Origin: Pseudeuparius sepicola
Taxonomy: Eukaryota; Arthropoda; Insecta; Coleoptera; Anthribidae
Assembly (NCBI GenBank): GCA_963920635.1
Contig: OY987298.1
Coordinates: forward strand, 52,989,949-53,053,948
Length of the DNA stretch: 64,000 bases
Direction: 5' to 3'
The notes beneath the pieces are model-generated. The model was not told the origin of the DNA and ran no database searches. It was given only the letters and a program-made list of their open reading frames with translations. This document shows positions 36,836 through 46,994 of this stretch, one piece after another. How positions within the stretch are numbered: position 1 is the stretch's first letter; each line of letters starts with the position of its first letter. The translations under genes were made by a program, and so were the position numbers.

Positions 36836-37225
36836 TGATTTTGTTCTATTTACAGGAACGTCAAGGATCGCTAGAAATTACAAAAATAATTCTAGTTTTT
36901 CATACAAACTTTTTTCTTGGGGTCTTCGTTTTGAAAATACAGAGTGTTTAAGTTTTTTTAAAGAAATATTTTAATATTTCCTAATCTACCAAAAATATGT
37001 CCACCAAGTTTGGTTTGAGTAATCTCTCCTGATGGATATCTACAATTTTAAGTTTTTCAAGTTACCAGTACTGTAGATACGGGTAAACCCTGATAATAAT
37101 TCATTGAAAAAAAAAATATTACAGCCCTGCTCAAAATCAGAATTGGGGTATTTCTGGAAAATCAACATGCAACAAGTTTAATGCGTATAGAATGTAGAAA
37201 ATCGTCTTTTTTAGTTTAGTTTTAA
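36836..37225. repeat. left part of a repeat split by the 3.7-kb insertion
   Basis: It resembles 21825..22200 throughout (CAAGGATCGCTAGAA, TTCTTGGGGTCTTCG, TATTTCCTAA, TACAGCCCTG). The continuation of the same repeat (CTCTGTACCTTGAAAAGTAAA) resumes at about 40944..41030. No gene is present. Confidence 0.65.
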
Positions 37226-37239
37226 CCGAGGGGGAAATC

Positions 37240-37315
37240 ATTGGGGCATTTTAGTGTACAAGTCAGAGGCATTTCGGGGCATTTTGGTGCATTTCGGTGC
37301 TTTTCTTACGTATAC
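37240..37315. repeat. left subterminal CATTTCGG repeats
   Basis: Several copies of GGCATTTCGGTG-like units, together with GCATTTTAGTGTACAAG, lie just inside the left end of the 3.7-kb insertion. The same phrases occur in the same orientation near the right end. Subterminal arrays like this often bind the transposase, but that role is inferred here. Confidence 0.6.
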
Positions 37316-38487
37316 GCAGGCGCAAAGAGGGAAGTGGGGAGAAAAGCCAAGCGGGGTAACCGGTAACCGCCACGTTCGGTCGTTCCCAGCCCGCCAGCGC
37401 CAGTGGTGCGGTATTTAAACCCAAATACGGTCTACGGTCCGAACGTGGCTACGGCTACCGTACACAATTGTACGGTAATTATACATTATAAATGTATATA
37501 TTGTTTAAATATTATTTATTTTATTGAATGTTATTTGCAAACTGGAAAGACAAATTTAAGTTTTAATAAATATTTGCACTGATTGATAGATGTCGTTTTT
37601 TGTACTTATTTATAATTATTTCTGTTTGTGCCCCAAACACAAAGCACTTAATTTCGCTCTTAAATACAAGATGTCAGTCATGCAAACCAGATATAACCCC
37701 AAAATACGGTAATGTGTAACTTCAAGGTTGGCAGCGCTGCAGCCCGCAGACCTGCACTCGCAGTCGCCCTGGTCAAACGCATCAAATGACGGCACTTCCG
37801 GTTATACCGGAAGTCGATGACAACTTCGTTATTTTAAATGGAACACCCTATATTTTATTGCATTTTTTTGATTCTACGGAAAATTCTAGGTACATTTCAT
37901 GTATCATGTCCTATACCTAAATTCAACCGTCTTTGAGATATTTGCCATTTTAGAGAAAAAATGACCTATGCAGACCCGTACTTAATTGACAGTTTCTTCA
38001 TAACGGCTACATATTTCGTAACGTGCTCTTGGCATTTTGTAGTCAAAGGCTTGGTGCAGAGAAATACCATAAAGAAAGTTTCCGATCTTGTACAGGGTGC
38101 TCACAAAAAATTATTCAAATATTAATTTAAAAAATGCCAAAAACTAAAAATTTTCAAATGGAAACCCCCATTTTATTTGTAGTAGTCGTATTCAGCACAA
38201 AAAATTAGGGCAAGTTTGTGTTTGGTTCCCTATACCTAAATGTTTTCATTTTCGATTTATTTACAAAAAACTATTTTTCCACTTCTTCATCAAGGGGGCG
38301 TTTTTTTAAGTTTGATAAATCTAGTTGGCGATGGCTGATTATACGATTGTCAGAGAATGAAGAAATGTAATTTAGTTTCAAATTATTGTAAACAACGCCG
38401 GCACGGTTAAATTACACAAACGAAGACTATTTAAATTTATTTATTATTTATTGAGAATGCAACAGAGTTATATCAAGAACTTGTAAT

Positions 38488-38940
38488 ACATTTGCTGCTC
38501 GATATCCGGAAAAACCGGAACCATTATCAAACACTGTTAAGCGAATATTGCAAAGCTTCAAAAATTTCGGTGCCGTCAAGGCAACAATACAAAAGAATAA
38601 GCCAATTGTAAACAACACAGATAATGAAATTGACGTTTTGGGATTCTTCGCGGAATATCCAAATAAATCTATAAGACAGTGTTCTGTAGAGTCAGGAATA
38701 TCAAGATGTTCAATTAACAGAATATTGCAAAAACATAAGTTTCACCCGTTTTCATTTTCAATGGTTCAACAGTTGAAACCCATAGACTTCCCTAAACGAG
38801 TCAATTTTGCAGAATTTATTCTGACGAAGTTTCAAGAGGATGAATCATTTTTTGAATAATATTATTTGGACAGATGAGGCAAAATTTACTAAAAATGGAT
38901 TATCAATGGTTTAAGAGTTACCGATGAAAAAAATTATTAT
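38488..38940 (+). pseudogene. Tc1/mariner-superfamily transposase fragment (DDE_3-like)
   Basis: An open stretch of about 120 codons reads like the N-terminal half of the transposase family common in insects. It has a first helix-turn-helix block (FAARYPEKPEPLSNTVKRI, then NFGAVKATI) and a second (NKSIRQCSVESGISRCSINR), followed by KHKFHPFSFSMVQQLKP. After a frameshift near 38850 the frame continues as IIWTDEAKFTKNG, which carries the first catalytic Asp. The rest of the catalytic domain is missing. It is a dead fragment on the + strand inside the 3.7-kb insertion. Confidence 0.78.
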
Positions 38941-39249
38941 TTAAATGGAACGCCCTATATATTTTTGCATTTTTTAATAGACAAAAAATTACCATTCCAA
39001 AAATATATAACACTTAGTGGTTTACATAAGTAGTTTTCAATTACTAATAACTTTTATGATTTCATGTATAAAATTGGAAGCGCGCCCTTTCAACAAGTAG
39101 GCTTTGGACGGTGAGACAATGAAACAACCGTGGAAAAATGTTTACTGATACCTGTCAAATTTTCAGTTAAGCTGTTAAAGCAGTGTAAAGATTTTTCTAT
39201 TCTTGTGTAATTTATAAACTTTATACAATTTATACAAAAATTTGAGTGT

Positions 39250-39470
39250 TATGAAAAATGTCTGTTTTATAATAATCCGGGGAAAATGCAGATGCAACGA
39301 ACAATTTATACTACGACCGGTATCCAAAGAGAAGACATCCTTTCAAGGACATTTCTGCAAGATTGCTACTCAATTTGATAAATAGTGGGCATTTTGAAAA
39401 GGATAAGCAGAAAAGGTACGAGTTAAACAGAGATAGGCATTTTCTCATAGGCAAGAGATATATCATTATC
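39250..39470 (+). pseudogene. transposase N-terminal fragment (DUF4817-like)
   Basis: The frame starting after a stop at 39273 reads NNLYYDRYPKRRHPFKDI, then SARLLLNLINSGHFEKD. This is the N-terminal helix-turn-helix pattern (Y..R.P.R.HP....F..L...G.F) of the same transposase family as 38488..38940. A shift near 39270 connects it to YEKCLFYNNP upstream. Nothing further of the protein is recognised downstream. Confidence 0.65.
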
Positions 39471-39619
39471 TCGATTATTATCTTTCAAATATTTTATTTA
39501 GGTATTATTTTTTATAACAGAGGATATTTTTTTAAAAGCTTTTATTTAACTTGCAATGTATGTATGTATGTATGTAATTTGTTCGGGTGGAATCTTGCAA
39601 CTCAATTTTGAAGCAGATA

Positions 39620-40097
39620 TCTTCAACCGATCGAGCTGAAATTTTGTACACACGTTTAATTTGGATGACAATGCATGATTATATGTGTGACGTCATTCTA
39701 AATCCAACATGGCGGATCACCCAAGATGGCGGACTAGTTAAATTTCAACCGATCGAGCTGAAATTTTGTACACACGTTTAATTTGGATGACAATGCATGA
39801 TTATATGTGTGACGTCATTCTAAATCCAACATGGCGGAACACTCAAGATGGCGGACTAGTTAAATTTCAACCGATCGAGCTGAAATTTTGTACACACGTT
39901 TAATTTGGATGACAATGCATGATTATATGTGTGACGTCATTCTAAATCCAACATGGCGGAACACTCAAGATGGCGGACTAGTTAAATTTCAACCGATCGA
40001 GCTGAAATTTTGTACACACGTTTAATTTGGATGACAATGCATGATTATATGTGTGACGTCATTCTAAATCCAACATGGCGGAACACCCAAGATGGTC
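39620..40097. repeat. 122-bp tandem repeat, about four copies
   Basis: Copies begin at 39624, 39746, 39868 and 39990 (CAACCGATCGAGCTGAAATT), a constant period of 122. They are nearly identical, so the array is young or homogenised. Each unit contains TGACGTCA (the CRE/ATF site, a perfect palindrome), AACATGGCGG and, except in the last, AAGATGGCGG. There is no open frame across the units. It ends at CAAGATGG followed by unrelated sequence. Confidence 0.92.
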
Positions 40098-40222
40098 ATT
40101 AGAAGGTCTCCTCATTGAAGAGCTAGACTGTTCTAAACTAACCGGCAAACGACCTTGCAACAATGATGCGTTAACTGAGATGAATAGACTCAGACACCTG
40201 GCCAAACTAAAAATTACAAAAT

Positions 40223-40547
40223 AAATTAAAAGTAAAAAAATATTTTTAAAAAAAGCTTTTATTTAAATGCGCTAAAAAGAATAAAATAATCTTTTCTTTT
40301 AAAACTTTTACTATCAACTTATAACGTCATTCCACAATTTATATGATATAAAAGCTTGTCGCGAGATTTAAGTTTTCAAACTAAGTAAATACCACTACTT
40401 AAATCTCGCGACAAGCTTTTATATCATATAAATTGTGGAATGACGTTATAAGTTGATAGTAAAAGTTTTAAAAGAAAATATTATTTTATTCTTTTTAGCG
40501 CATTTAAATAAAAGCTTTTTTTAAAAATATTTTTTTACTTTTAATTT
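40223..40547. repeat. near-perfect palindrome, 150-bp arms
   Basis: The arms 40223..40372 and 40398..40547 are reverse complements with about one mismatch seen (near 40477), around a 25-base loop. Landmarks are GCTTTTATTTAAATGCGC, AACGTCATTCCACAATTT and CTTGTCGCGAGATTTAAG. Perfect hairpins of this size are unstable in genomes, so it is recent or maintained. There is no coding sequence. Confidence 0.93.
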
Positions 40548-40754
40548 TTATTTTGGCATATTGTTTCATGTTTTAAAGTGTATATTTATTTATAAAAGAG
40601 GAATTTTATTTTTACAATAAATGGTATTTAAATTGCTCTTGTGATTTTGTCTTAGTTGGTAGGGACTATATAGGTAGGTATATTTCAACCTTTTTTGCCA
40701 AAGATTGAACTTTTGCATTTCCAAAAAATAGCAAATAGAGTGTATCGATGGAGT

Positions 40755-40915
40755 AATTCATGGAGCATTTCGGTGTACAAATAGGGGGCATTTCGGTGCA
40801 TTTCGCGGCATTTCGGTGAATTTCGAGGCATCTCGGGGCATTTCGGCGCATTTCGGTGAATTTCGGTGCATTTTGGGCATTTTTTGCTCAAAGGTGCATT
40901 TTAGTGTACAAGATT
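40755..40915. repeat. right subterminal CATTTCGG tandem array
   Basis: About ten units of the form GGCATTTCGGTG with variation follow one another, ending with GCATTTTAGTGTACAAG close to the right end of the 3.7-kb insertion. A short open frame on the minus strand is simply the translation of the array. Confidence 0.85.
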
Positions 40916-41251
40916 TGGGTACCGATTTCCCCCTCGGTTTTAACGCATTTTTAGTGAAGGCAAAATTAATGTTAACGTTAACCCTCTGTACCTTGAAAAG
41001 TAAAGCCTAAATATGCAATAATTCCTAAATCATTAAGTAAATCGAGCTGTAAACTTGCACATTTATATTAGTTTCTTATTAATTATTTACCAAATACCTA
41101 TAGTAGCAGTTTTGAGCTTATTATGCCACATTTGTAGCATAAATCCGTTTTAAGGGTTGAATAATTAAAAGTGTCTTTCGTTGCCTGTATCAATAGAATT
41201 TTAGCTACATTTTATGAACGGTCGGTGTTAAATCAGTATTATACTACTATA

Positions 41252-41904
41252 CAGGGTGAGTCGAAGTTAAACCGCCATACTAATACATTTATTTATTATA
41301 ATTTTTTCGTTATGTTTTTGCTAATAAAGTTGTCTTGGTTAAAGTTCTTTTTATTACTAATTTCACAAAAATTGTTAATTTAGGACAATACCTACTGTAA
41401 ATAAAGAATTCCAAATGAATAAATCCCATTTCTCAGCCTACTACGAAATTTTAATTTTTTCGAATTCACGCGCACCGCGACACAAAATTGCGTTTTTCAT
41501 GAAAACGGTTAAGGTTTTCGTATTTTTACGAGAGACATTTTTTGTTCAAAATGGAATGTAATTTAATATTCCGCTGTCTAAAATGCAGATTTTTCAACGA
41601 CAAAAAAAGTTTAAAACACTTTTGTTCGAAAGTAACGACGTAGCCAACGCCCTCTAGCGGCTAGAAGAAAGTTGATAGAAAATTCATAATCGCCGTCCCA
41701 GAAAACATAAAAGTACCAATTTTCAACTCGATAGCATAAATGGAACCGAAAATACTAATTTTTTCTGTTTTTAAAAGAAAACTTTGACGCCCTGTATGTC
41801 GAAAACGAAGCGTTTTTGGACAAAATGTTATATGAAGAACCCCATTTATTTTTAAAAATACTACTCAAATTTTGAGTATGGCGGTTTAACTTCGACTCAC
41901 CCTG
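41252..41904. mobile_element. fold-back element, TA-flanked, CAGGGTGAGTCG ends
   Basis: The ends CAGGGTGAGTCGAAGTTAAA and complement bound 653 bp with TA outside (41250..41251 and 41905..41906). Matching between the arms is clear for about 35 bp (through ACCGCCATACT) and weak further in, so this copy is older or has an unpaired centre. No gene is present. Confidence 0.8.
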
Positions 41905-42794
41905 TATATGTGATTTTATAGACGTAATCCATGAAATGCGTTTGTAGAATAGGCAAAGTAAAATATTGACGTAAATCCGAAAAAACGAGACGCGCTGTAT
42001 GTAATTTCGGGTGCTAGCTGCTTAAGTTCGAATGCCAACTTAACGACGTACTCGCGACCTTCACTCTCGGTGCATATTTGAACTTTTGCGCGCATTACTT
42101 AAGCAACAGTCGCTCCACTAATCCAAATTTTCCGTCCAATAATAATCTGCCAGCGGAGACATTCTGTAGCCCGAACCGCACGTGATTGCATTGGCATTGT
42201 TGCTTGCTGCATCCCGTGTACCGATGTATCCTCGCCCTGTTGCCATAGTTCCGCGCTGAATTTCCCGGAAATTTATACGTAACTATCTGTGAATTTCCAC
42301 ATTTAACAAAAATAGAAAATACACGTACCGTGTGTCTATTTGCGGCGGGTCGCTCCGAGCTATTTCCAATATTATTTGTTCACAAAGTTTTTCTGATCTC
42401 CAGCATTTAGTGTACAAAATATTGTTGAAGTCCTTTGAAAACGGTTAAATACCTATCAACGTCAAAAAATAAACAGCGGATTTTTTTCAATTCTCGATTG
42501 GTATTCATCCAATTCTTTATTTCTATTCCGAAGTGCTTAAAATATTTCGACTATAATAAATATAGGGCATCCCCCATTCCCTACATGTTACCTTGACATC
42601 AAATGTAGTGAAGACTTAGAAGTGATTAGCTGAATTTCTTGTGTGAATTTTCACTTGTAATACCACGAGATTTTCAAGTATTTATTTTATTATATGATAT
42701 ACAGTGTGTCCGCGTTTGCTTGTGAACACTGTAAATCAATAAAGAGCCTAGTAATATTTGGTATTATACATATATTTTTTTAGATTCACCCGAG

Positions 42795-42845
42795 CACCTA
42801 AGGGAAGATATCTCACAGACACTGTGAGATATCTTCCCTTAGGTG
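42795..42845. repeat. perfect 24-bp-stem hairpin
   Basis: CACCTAAGGGAAGATATCTC plus ACAG forms the left arm and its exact complement the right arm, with a 3-base loop (ACA). A second ATTCACC just upstream at 42784 can also pair with the right flank. It is too short for an ordinary MITE and has no coding potential. Confidence 0.88.
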
Positions 42846-42863
42846 AATGGATATCGGTCGTAT

Positions 42864-43232
42864 ATTCACGAATCAGACAAGGACGGGAGTTGTGCCGAAC
42901 ATTCGCTGAACAAACTGTATAACTTTTAATTTTTGTGTGTGACGAAAAAAGTTTTAGATAAAAGTTGTAGGGAATTTTATGCAGTTTTCTGGCATAGTAA
43001 CAAATGTTATACAGGGTGTTTCACAAATGCATTGTAAACCAAAGTTATTCACGAGTCAGACAAGGACGGGAGTTGTGACGTAGGGCCGAACATTCGCTGA
43101 ACAAACTGTATAACTTTTAATTTTTTTGTGTGACGAAAAAAGTTTTAGATAAAAGTTGTAGGGAATTTTATGCAGTTTTCTGGCATAGCAACAAATGTTA
43201 TACAGGGTGTTTCACAAATGCGTTGTAAACCA
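42864..43232. repeat. tandem duplication, 183-bp period
   Basis: Two copies (42864 and 43047) share ATTCACGA or ATTCACGAG, CAGACAAGGACGGGAGTTGTG, CATTCGCTGAACAAACTGTA and end in ATACAGGGTGTTTCACAAATG. Differences are few, for example a short ACGTAGG insertion in the second copy. The unit ends in a CAGGGTG terminus, so a fold-back end was duplicated. A diverged relative lies at about 50780..50990. Confidence 0.88.
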
Positions 43233-43689
43233 AACTTATGTTTTTTCAAATGGAACACACTATATGTTTTTCATTTTTGAAATCTGCTCGTCAAGGCAAT
43301 CAAAACTTGTATCAATATTTTTTAAATTTTATACTAAATTTATTTAACTTGAATTTGTGGATCCCGTGATAAAAATAGATAAAATATTTGTTTTATAACC
43401 AAAATAACAACATAATAAAATTCCAAAATGTTAAGGAGCTTTTTCAGATTTTACTGATATAGGTATATATTCGAAATAAAATACCTACGTTATATATTTT
43501 TGTACAGGGTGATTCACGTAGGATTCCCAGTCCGTTACTTTTTTATGTTTGGACTTGGAAAAAATGTTAATACAATTTCTTGTGAGTCTAACGGTACTAT
43601 CAGAGGTTATATTATACAGGGTATTAAGGGACCAAGCAAACTTGTTTTTTAATGGAATACCCTATATATTATTGAATTTTTGGAATCTA

Positions 43690-44400
43690 ATACAAAAACC
43701 TACATAAAATCTTAATTCTTTGTAAATAATCGCTTGAACTTTTTTGTTAAAACGCCTTCAAAAACCTCTTTTGACCTTCATACCATTTCAAAAATGCAAA
43801 TACAGGCTCGGTTACTAAATTTTTTATACCCCCAATTTTCACGAAAACCATTTGGTAATTTTTTTATTTAATATCAGAGCACAGCGTTAATCAGGAAAAC
43901 TTCCGTATACCAAATTTATTTAAAAATATACCAAGTTCCATCCTGCTGATTATCATAGTTGAGCAAAATAGGAATTTTAAAGGTATCTGGCGAGTCAAGT
44001 ATGCCATTGAATCTTCGCAAAACAATTAAATGGTCAACAGGATCATTCAAAGTGTTGGTGCGCTAAGACTCAAATAAAATATGCAGGATGCTTTTCTCCG
44101 ACCCTCTCAAACTGCTGAATTTTTATGAAACTTTATACGGGTCTGAAAGTATTGAAAAAGATGTTAATAACCACAAAAGTAATTTATTTTTCTACAAAGT
44201 GCCACACCCATAAATAAAAAATAATTTAAATTATTGGACCTTTCTCAACAAAGTCACTGTCTAAGATGATACATTTTCTGTGCGTTTCCTGTTGTGGCAC
44301 ACCAGCCACCTTAACTCTGGACTTACTGACTGGCAGGCTTCTGTACTTTTTAGACTTAGACTTAGTTCGTTTATAGTCTCTGGGCCGGTTTTGATATACT
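43690..44400. repeat. relic related to the 25383..28578 element
   Basis: It shares long diverged stretches with that element: TACCCCCAATTTTCACGAAA, GAGCAAAATAGGAATTTTAA, GGTCAACAGGA and CTGACTGGCAGGCTTCTGTA. It is not interrupted at the position where the other carries the 1.9-kb nested insertion. No intact gene is present. Confidence 0.7.
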
Positions 44401-44521
44401 CGATTTTTTTACCCGTACACAAGGTGATTCAGTCATGATGTAAAAAAAATTAACCACAGGTGAGAAAAAATAGCTTAATACGAATTCGAAATTAAAAAAA
44501 TTAAAATCTAACAAAAAAAAG

Positions 44522-45100
44522 ATATGGTTATTTATGTACCAAGGCACTGAAGTTCAACTTTTTATAACTCATGTGGAATTTAGTTGCCGAGGCCTCTGGC
44601 CGAGGCAAATAAACCACATATATATATATATTTTTAAATCGGAAAAAAATGTTTTATTATTCAAGAAAATAATATTAAGGGATCACCCGTCCATGAACCG
44701 ACTACGCGCGGCATTGCTTGACTTTGACGATCGCTCTACCTAGGTAAAGTGTGACAAAGACACGGCGGCTTCGAACAGAAAAACCAAACTGCTGCTTGTG
44801 CAGCCTCCATAATAAATCTATTGATATTCAAACCTACTATAATATTTATACTGATAGATTCCTCTGCTATAGGTAACAATTTCGCAATGTGTACGAATAG
44901 TTAAATGGGCCTTTATTGGCCGGGTTTTGAATATTTGGTCACTTTTGACGGGCGTGGCTCCGCGCCTGACGTTTGATGTTTACATCTCGCCAAGGCCTAC
45001 TTATTGAAAAAAATCGTACAATAATGGGTTACTTCAGTGCCGATTTCTGAGCATTTAATGACGATTTTGGGACACTTTACTGCCGATTTCAAGAAATAGT
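44522..45100 (-). mobile_element. 5S-like repeat family, copy B
   Basis: It has the same order as copy A (TTATTTATGTACCAAGG, GCCGAGGCCTCTGGCCGAGGC core, 5S-like segment at 44681..44743, GGCCTTTATTGGCCGGG, GACGATTTTGGGACAC). The right arm of the small fold-back after the core is missing and replaced by a TA run. It ends at TTTCAAGAAA and is directly followed by copy C. Confidence 0.75.
44681..44743 (-). ncRNA. 5S rRNA-derived segment, copy B
   Basis: This is the same minus-strand 5S-like segment as at 16508..16572, with minor changes (GCATTGCTTG in place of GCGTTGCTTG on the + strand, which alters the A-box-like part by one base). The C-box-like TGGACGGGTGATCC is kept. Confidence 0.55.
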
Positions 45101-45288
45101 TATTTATGTACCAAGGCACTGAAGTTCAACTTTTTATGACTCATGTGGAATTTAGGTGCCGAGGCCTCTGACCGAGGCAAATAAACCACAGGAGTCATAA
45201 AAAGAACTTCAGTGCCGAGGTACATATTATATTTTTTTGAAATCGGAAAAAAAATGTTTTATTAGGCAAGAAAAAAATAATAATAAGG

Positions 45289-46345
45289 GATCCATTTAAA
45301 TTTTAATTGGGTTTTTCGCCACCAAACTGAAAGAAAACTTTTTCAAGTTGCCTCGAAAATTCATAAATTCTTATATGCTTAAACTGAATGAACGAAACTT
45401 TAAACGTGTAACTCAAAAAATAACTTCAACAAATTTGTTTTCTGAGCTTTTTGAGAATAAATCTTCCTCCTTTCTCAAAGATCATGTCACGTCAAAGTTA
45501 AGTGACAGATTAATAAATTTCAGGTTAAAATGTCATGACAACAGAAACAATAGCCTAGCCACCTGCCTGATATTGTACCCTGTGTTTTATCTAATTATCT
45601 ATACTAACTTCTCTTTGAATAAGTGGCAATAATATTTTACTGAATTCTACTGAACATTCAGCAACACAGTTGCCCGTATTTCCTAGAATAAATGCAGATT
45701 CTTTAATTTTTCCTCTATTTCCTACTTCTTTTAGAATTGGTTTGGAACTATCCCACAATATCCTATGATTGTTATTAAAGGAATGTTCACATATTTTTGA
45801 CTTCGAAATTTGATGTTGCCTGATATAATTTTTATGTTCTTTTAAACGAACGTTAAATGGCCTACAAGTCTCCCCAACATAGAACTTTCCACATTCACAA
45901 GGAATTTTATAAATGCAATTTTTTGAACTTTGTAACTCATTAAATGGTTTTGTTTTAACTAGCATCGATCTTAATGTATTTTTGGTTTTAAATACTGTTC
46001 TCACATTAAAACGATTGCCTATACGTTTTAGCTTATCTGATAGTCCAGGAATATAAGGAATTATTAAATTTACTGGTCGGTCCACCAGATTTATTAATCT
46101 GTCACTTCACTTTGACGTGACATGATCTTTGAGAAAGGAGGAAGATTTATTCTCCGAAAGCTCAGAAAACAAATTTGTTGAAGTTATTTTTTGAGTTACA
46201 CGTTTAAAGTTTCGTTCATTCAGTATAAGAATATAAGAATTTATGAATTTTCGAGGCAACTTGAAAAAGTTGTCTTTCAATCAGTTTGGTGGCGAAAAAC
46301 CCAATTAAAAATTAAATGGATCTGTTTGCGCCACAAATAAATTTT
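45289..46345 (-). mobile_element. Penelope-like element remnant between inverted arms
   Basis: Inverted arms of about 220 bp lie at 45289..45518 and 46090..46322, with ends GATCCATTTAAATTTTAATT and complement, plus a tail TGTTTGCGCCACAAA to about 46345. Between them is the GIY-YIG endonuclease frame (45591..46085). The insertion is flanked by AGAAAA...TAATAATAAGGGA on both sides, a duplication of about 18 to 20 bases. The reverse transcriptase domain is missing, so the copy is 5'-truncated. The same arms without the coding part form the hairpin at 62742..63077. Confidence 0.7.
45591..46085 (-). pseudogene. GIY-YIG endonuclease domain of a Penelope-like retroelement
   Basis: The frame has 164 codons with no internal stop. 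The upstream part (IPYIPGLSDKLKRIGNRF, then VRTVFKTKNTLRS) is the linker that follows the reverse transcriptase in this family. The endonuclease core is CIYKIPCECGKFYVGETCRP, then RLKEHKNYI, ICEHSFNNNHRILWD and KESAFI. The Cys pair before GKFYVGET and the following Arg and His are as expected for Penelope endonucleases, which nick target DNA. The reverse transcriptase itself is absent, so this piece cannot move alone. I call it a pseudogene for that reason, although the domain is open and could still be translated. Confidence 0.88.
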
Positions 46346-46360
46346 AGAAAATAATAATAA

Positions 46361-46424
46361 GGGATCACCCGTCCATGAACCGACTACGCGCGGCGTTGCT
46401 TGACTTTGACGATCGCTCTACCTA
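46361..46424 (-). ncRNA. 5S rRNA-derived segment, copy C
   Basis: Nearly identical to the segment at 16508..16572, on the minus strand. The A-box-like AGTCAAGCAACGCCG and C-box-like TGGACGGGTGATCC are both kept. Confidence 0.6.
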
Positions 46425-46694
46425 GGTCAAGTAAGACAAGACACGGCATCTTCGTACAGAAAAACCAAACTGCTGCTTCTTGTGCAGCCTCCATAAGAAA
46501 TCTACTGATATTCAAACCTACTAAAATATGTATACTGAAGGATTGCGCTGCTATAGATGACAATTGCGCAATGTGTACGAAAAGTTAAATGGGCCTTTAT
46601 CGGCCGGGTTTTGAATATTTGGTCACTTTTGACGGGCGATTTCTCCGCGTCTGACGTTTGATGTTTACATCACGCCAAAGCCTACTTATTGAAA

Positions 46695-46731
46695 AAATCG
46701 TACAATAATGTAGCCCATTATTGTACGATTT
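46695..46731. repeat. perfect 16-bp-stem hairpin
   Basis: AAATCGTACAATAATG and its exact complement are separated by TAGCC. Copy B has only the left arm at the matching position (near 45008), so the palindrome arose within copy C or was lost from B. Confidence 0.8.
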
Positions 46732-46994
46732 CTGTGCTTTTAATGACGATTTTGGGACACTTTACTGCCGATTTCAAGAAAAATATATTTTCAGAAGTGT
46801 ATTAAAACCCCGGCCTTCAACAGATTGCGCGTCGAGGCTACAGACCCCGGGGCGCGGAATTGCCAGTTCCACAACATATTATAAATTTACTTTTTTGTAC
46901 CTTTTCCCAGATTTTTCAAAAAATGTATGCATAGTCTAATAAGTGAATTTATTACCTTTTTGACTTTTAAATGTCAATCAACAGTAATTAGTGC

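Larger units (their letters stand above)
37226..40937. mobile_element. 3.7-kb insertion with CCGAGGGGGAAATC ends
   Basis: The ends are CCGAGGGGGAAATC and its exact complement. TTTTAA lies directly outside both (37220..37225 and 40938..40943), consistent with a 6-bp target duplication. The flanks join up with the uninterrupted repeat at 21825..22500. Inside are CATTTCGG repeats near both ends, a GC-rich block at 37320..37450, two transposase remnants, a 122-bp tandem repeat and a large palindrome. No complete gene of its own is recognised, so it looks non-autonomous and loaded with other repeats. The superfamily is unknown to me. Confidence 0.65.
45101..46790 (-). mobile_element. 5S-like repeat family, copy C, interrupted
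   Basis: It starts directly at the end of copy B (TAGTTATTTATGTACCAAGG at 45101) and keeps both arms of the small fold-back around the core. It is cut at about 45289 by the Penelope-like insertion, resumes at about 46346 with AGAAAATAATAATAAGGGATC, and continues through the 5S-like segment to TTTCAAGAAA near 46782. Copies B and C form a head-to-tail pair. No protein belongs to it. Confidence 0.75.

Noticed and set aside
39620..40097. CRISPR array
   Set aside because: The units are 122 bp and identical throughout with no repeat-spacer pattern, and the context is eukaryotic; it is a tandem satellite-like array.
40666..40891. Cys/His-rich minus-strand frames that look like zinc-finger repeats
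   Set aside because: They are translations of the CATTTCGG tandem array, not a protein.
45348..45632. 94-codon frame on the + strand beside the Penelope remnant
   Set aside because: It lies in the inverted arm, and the opposite arm encodes an unrelated antisense reading; it is not a recognised protein.
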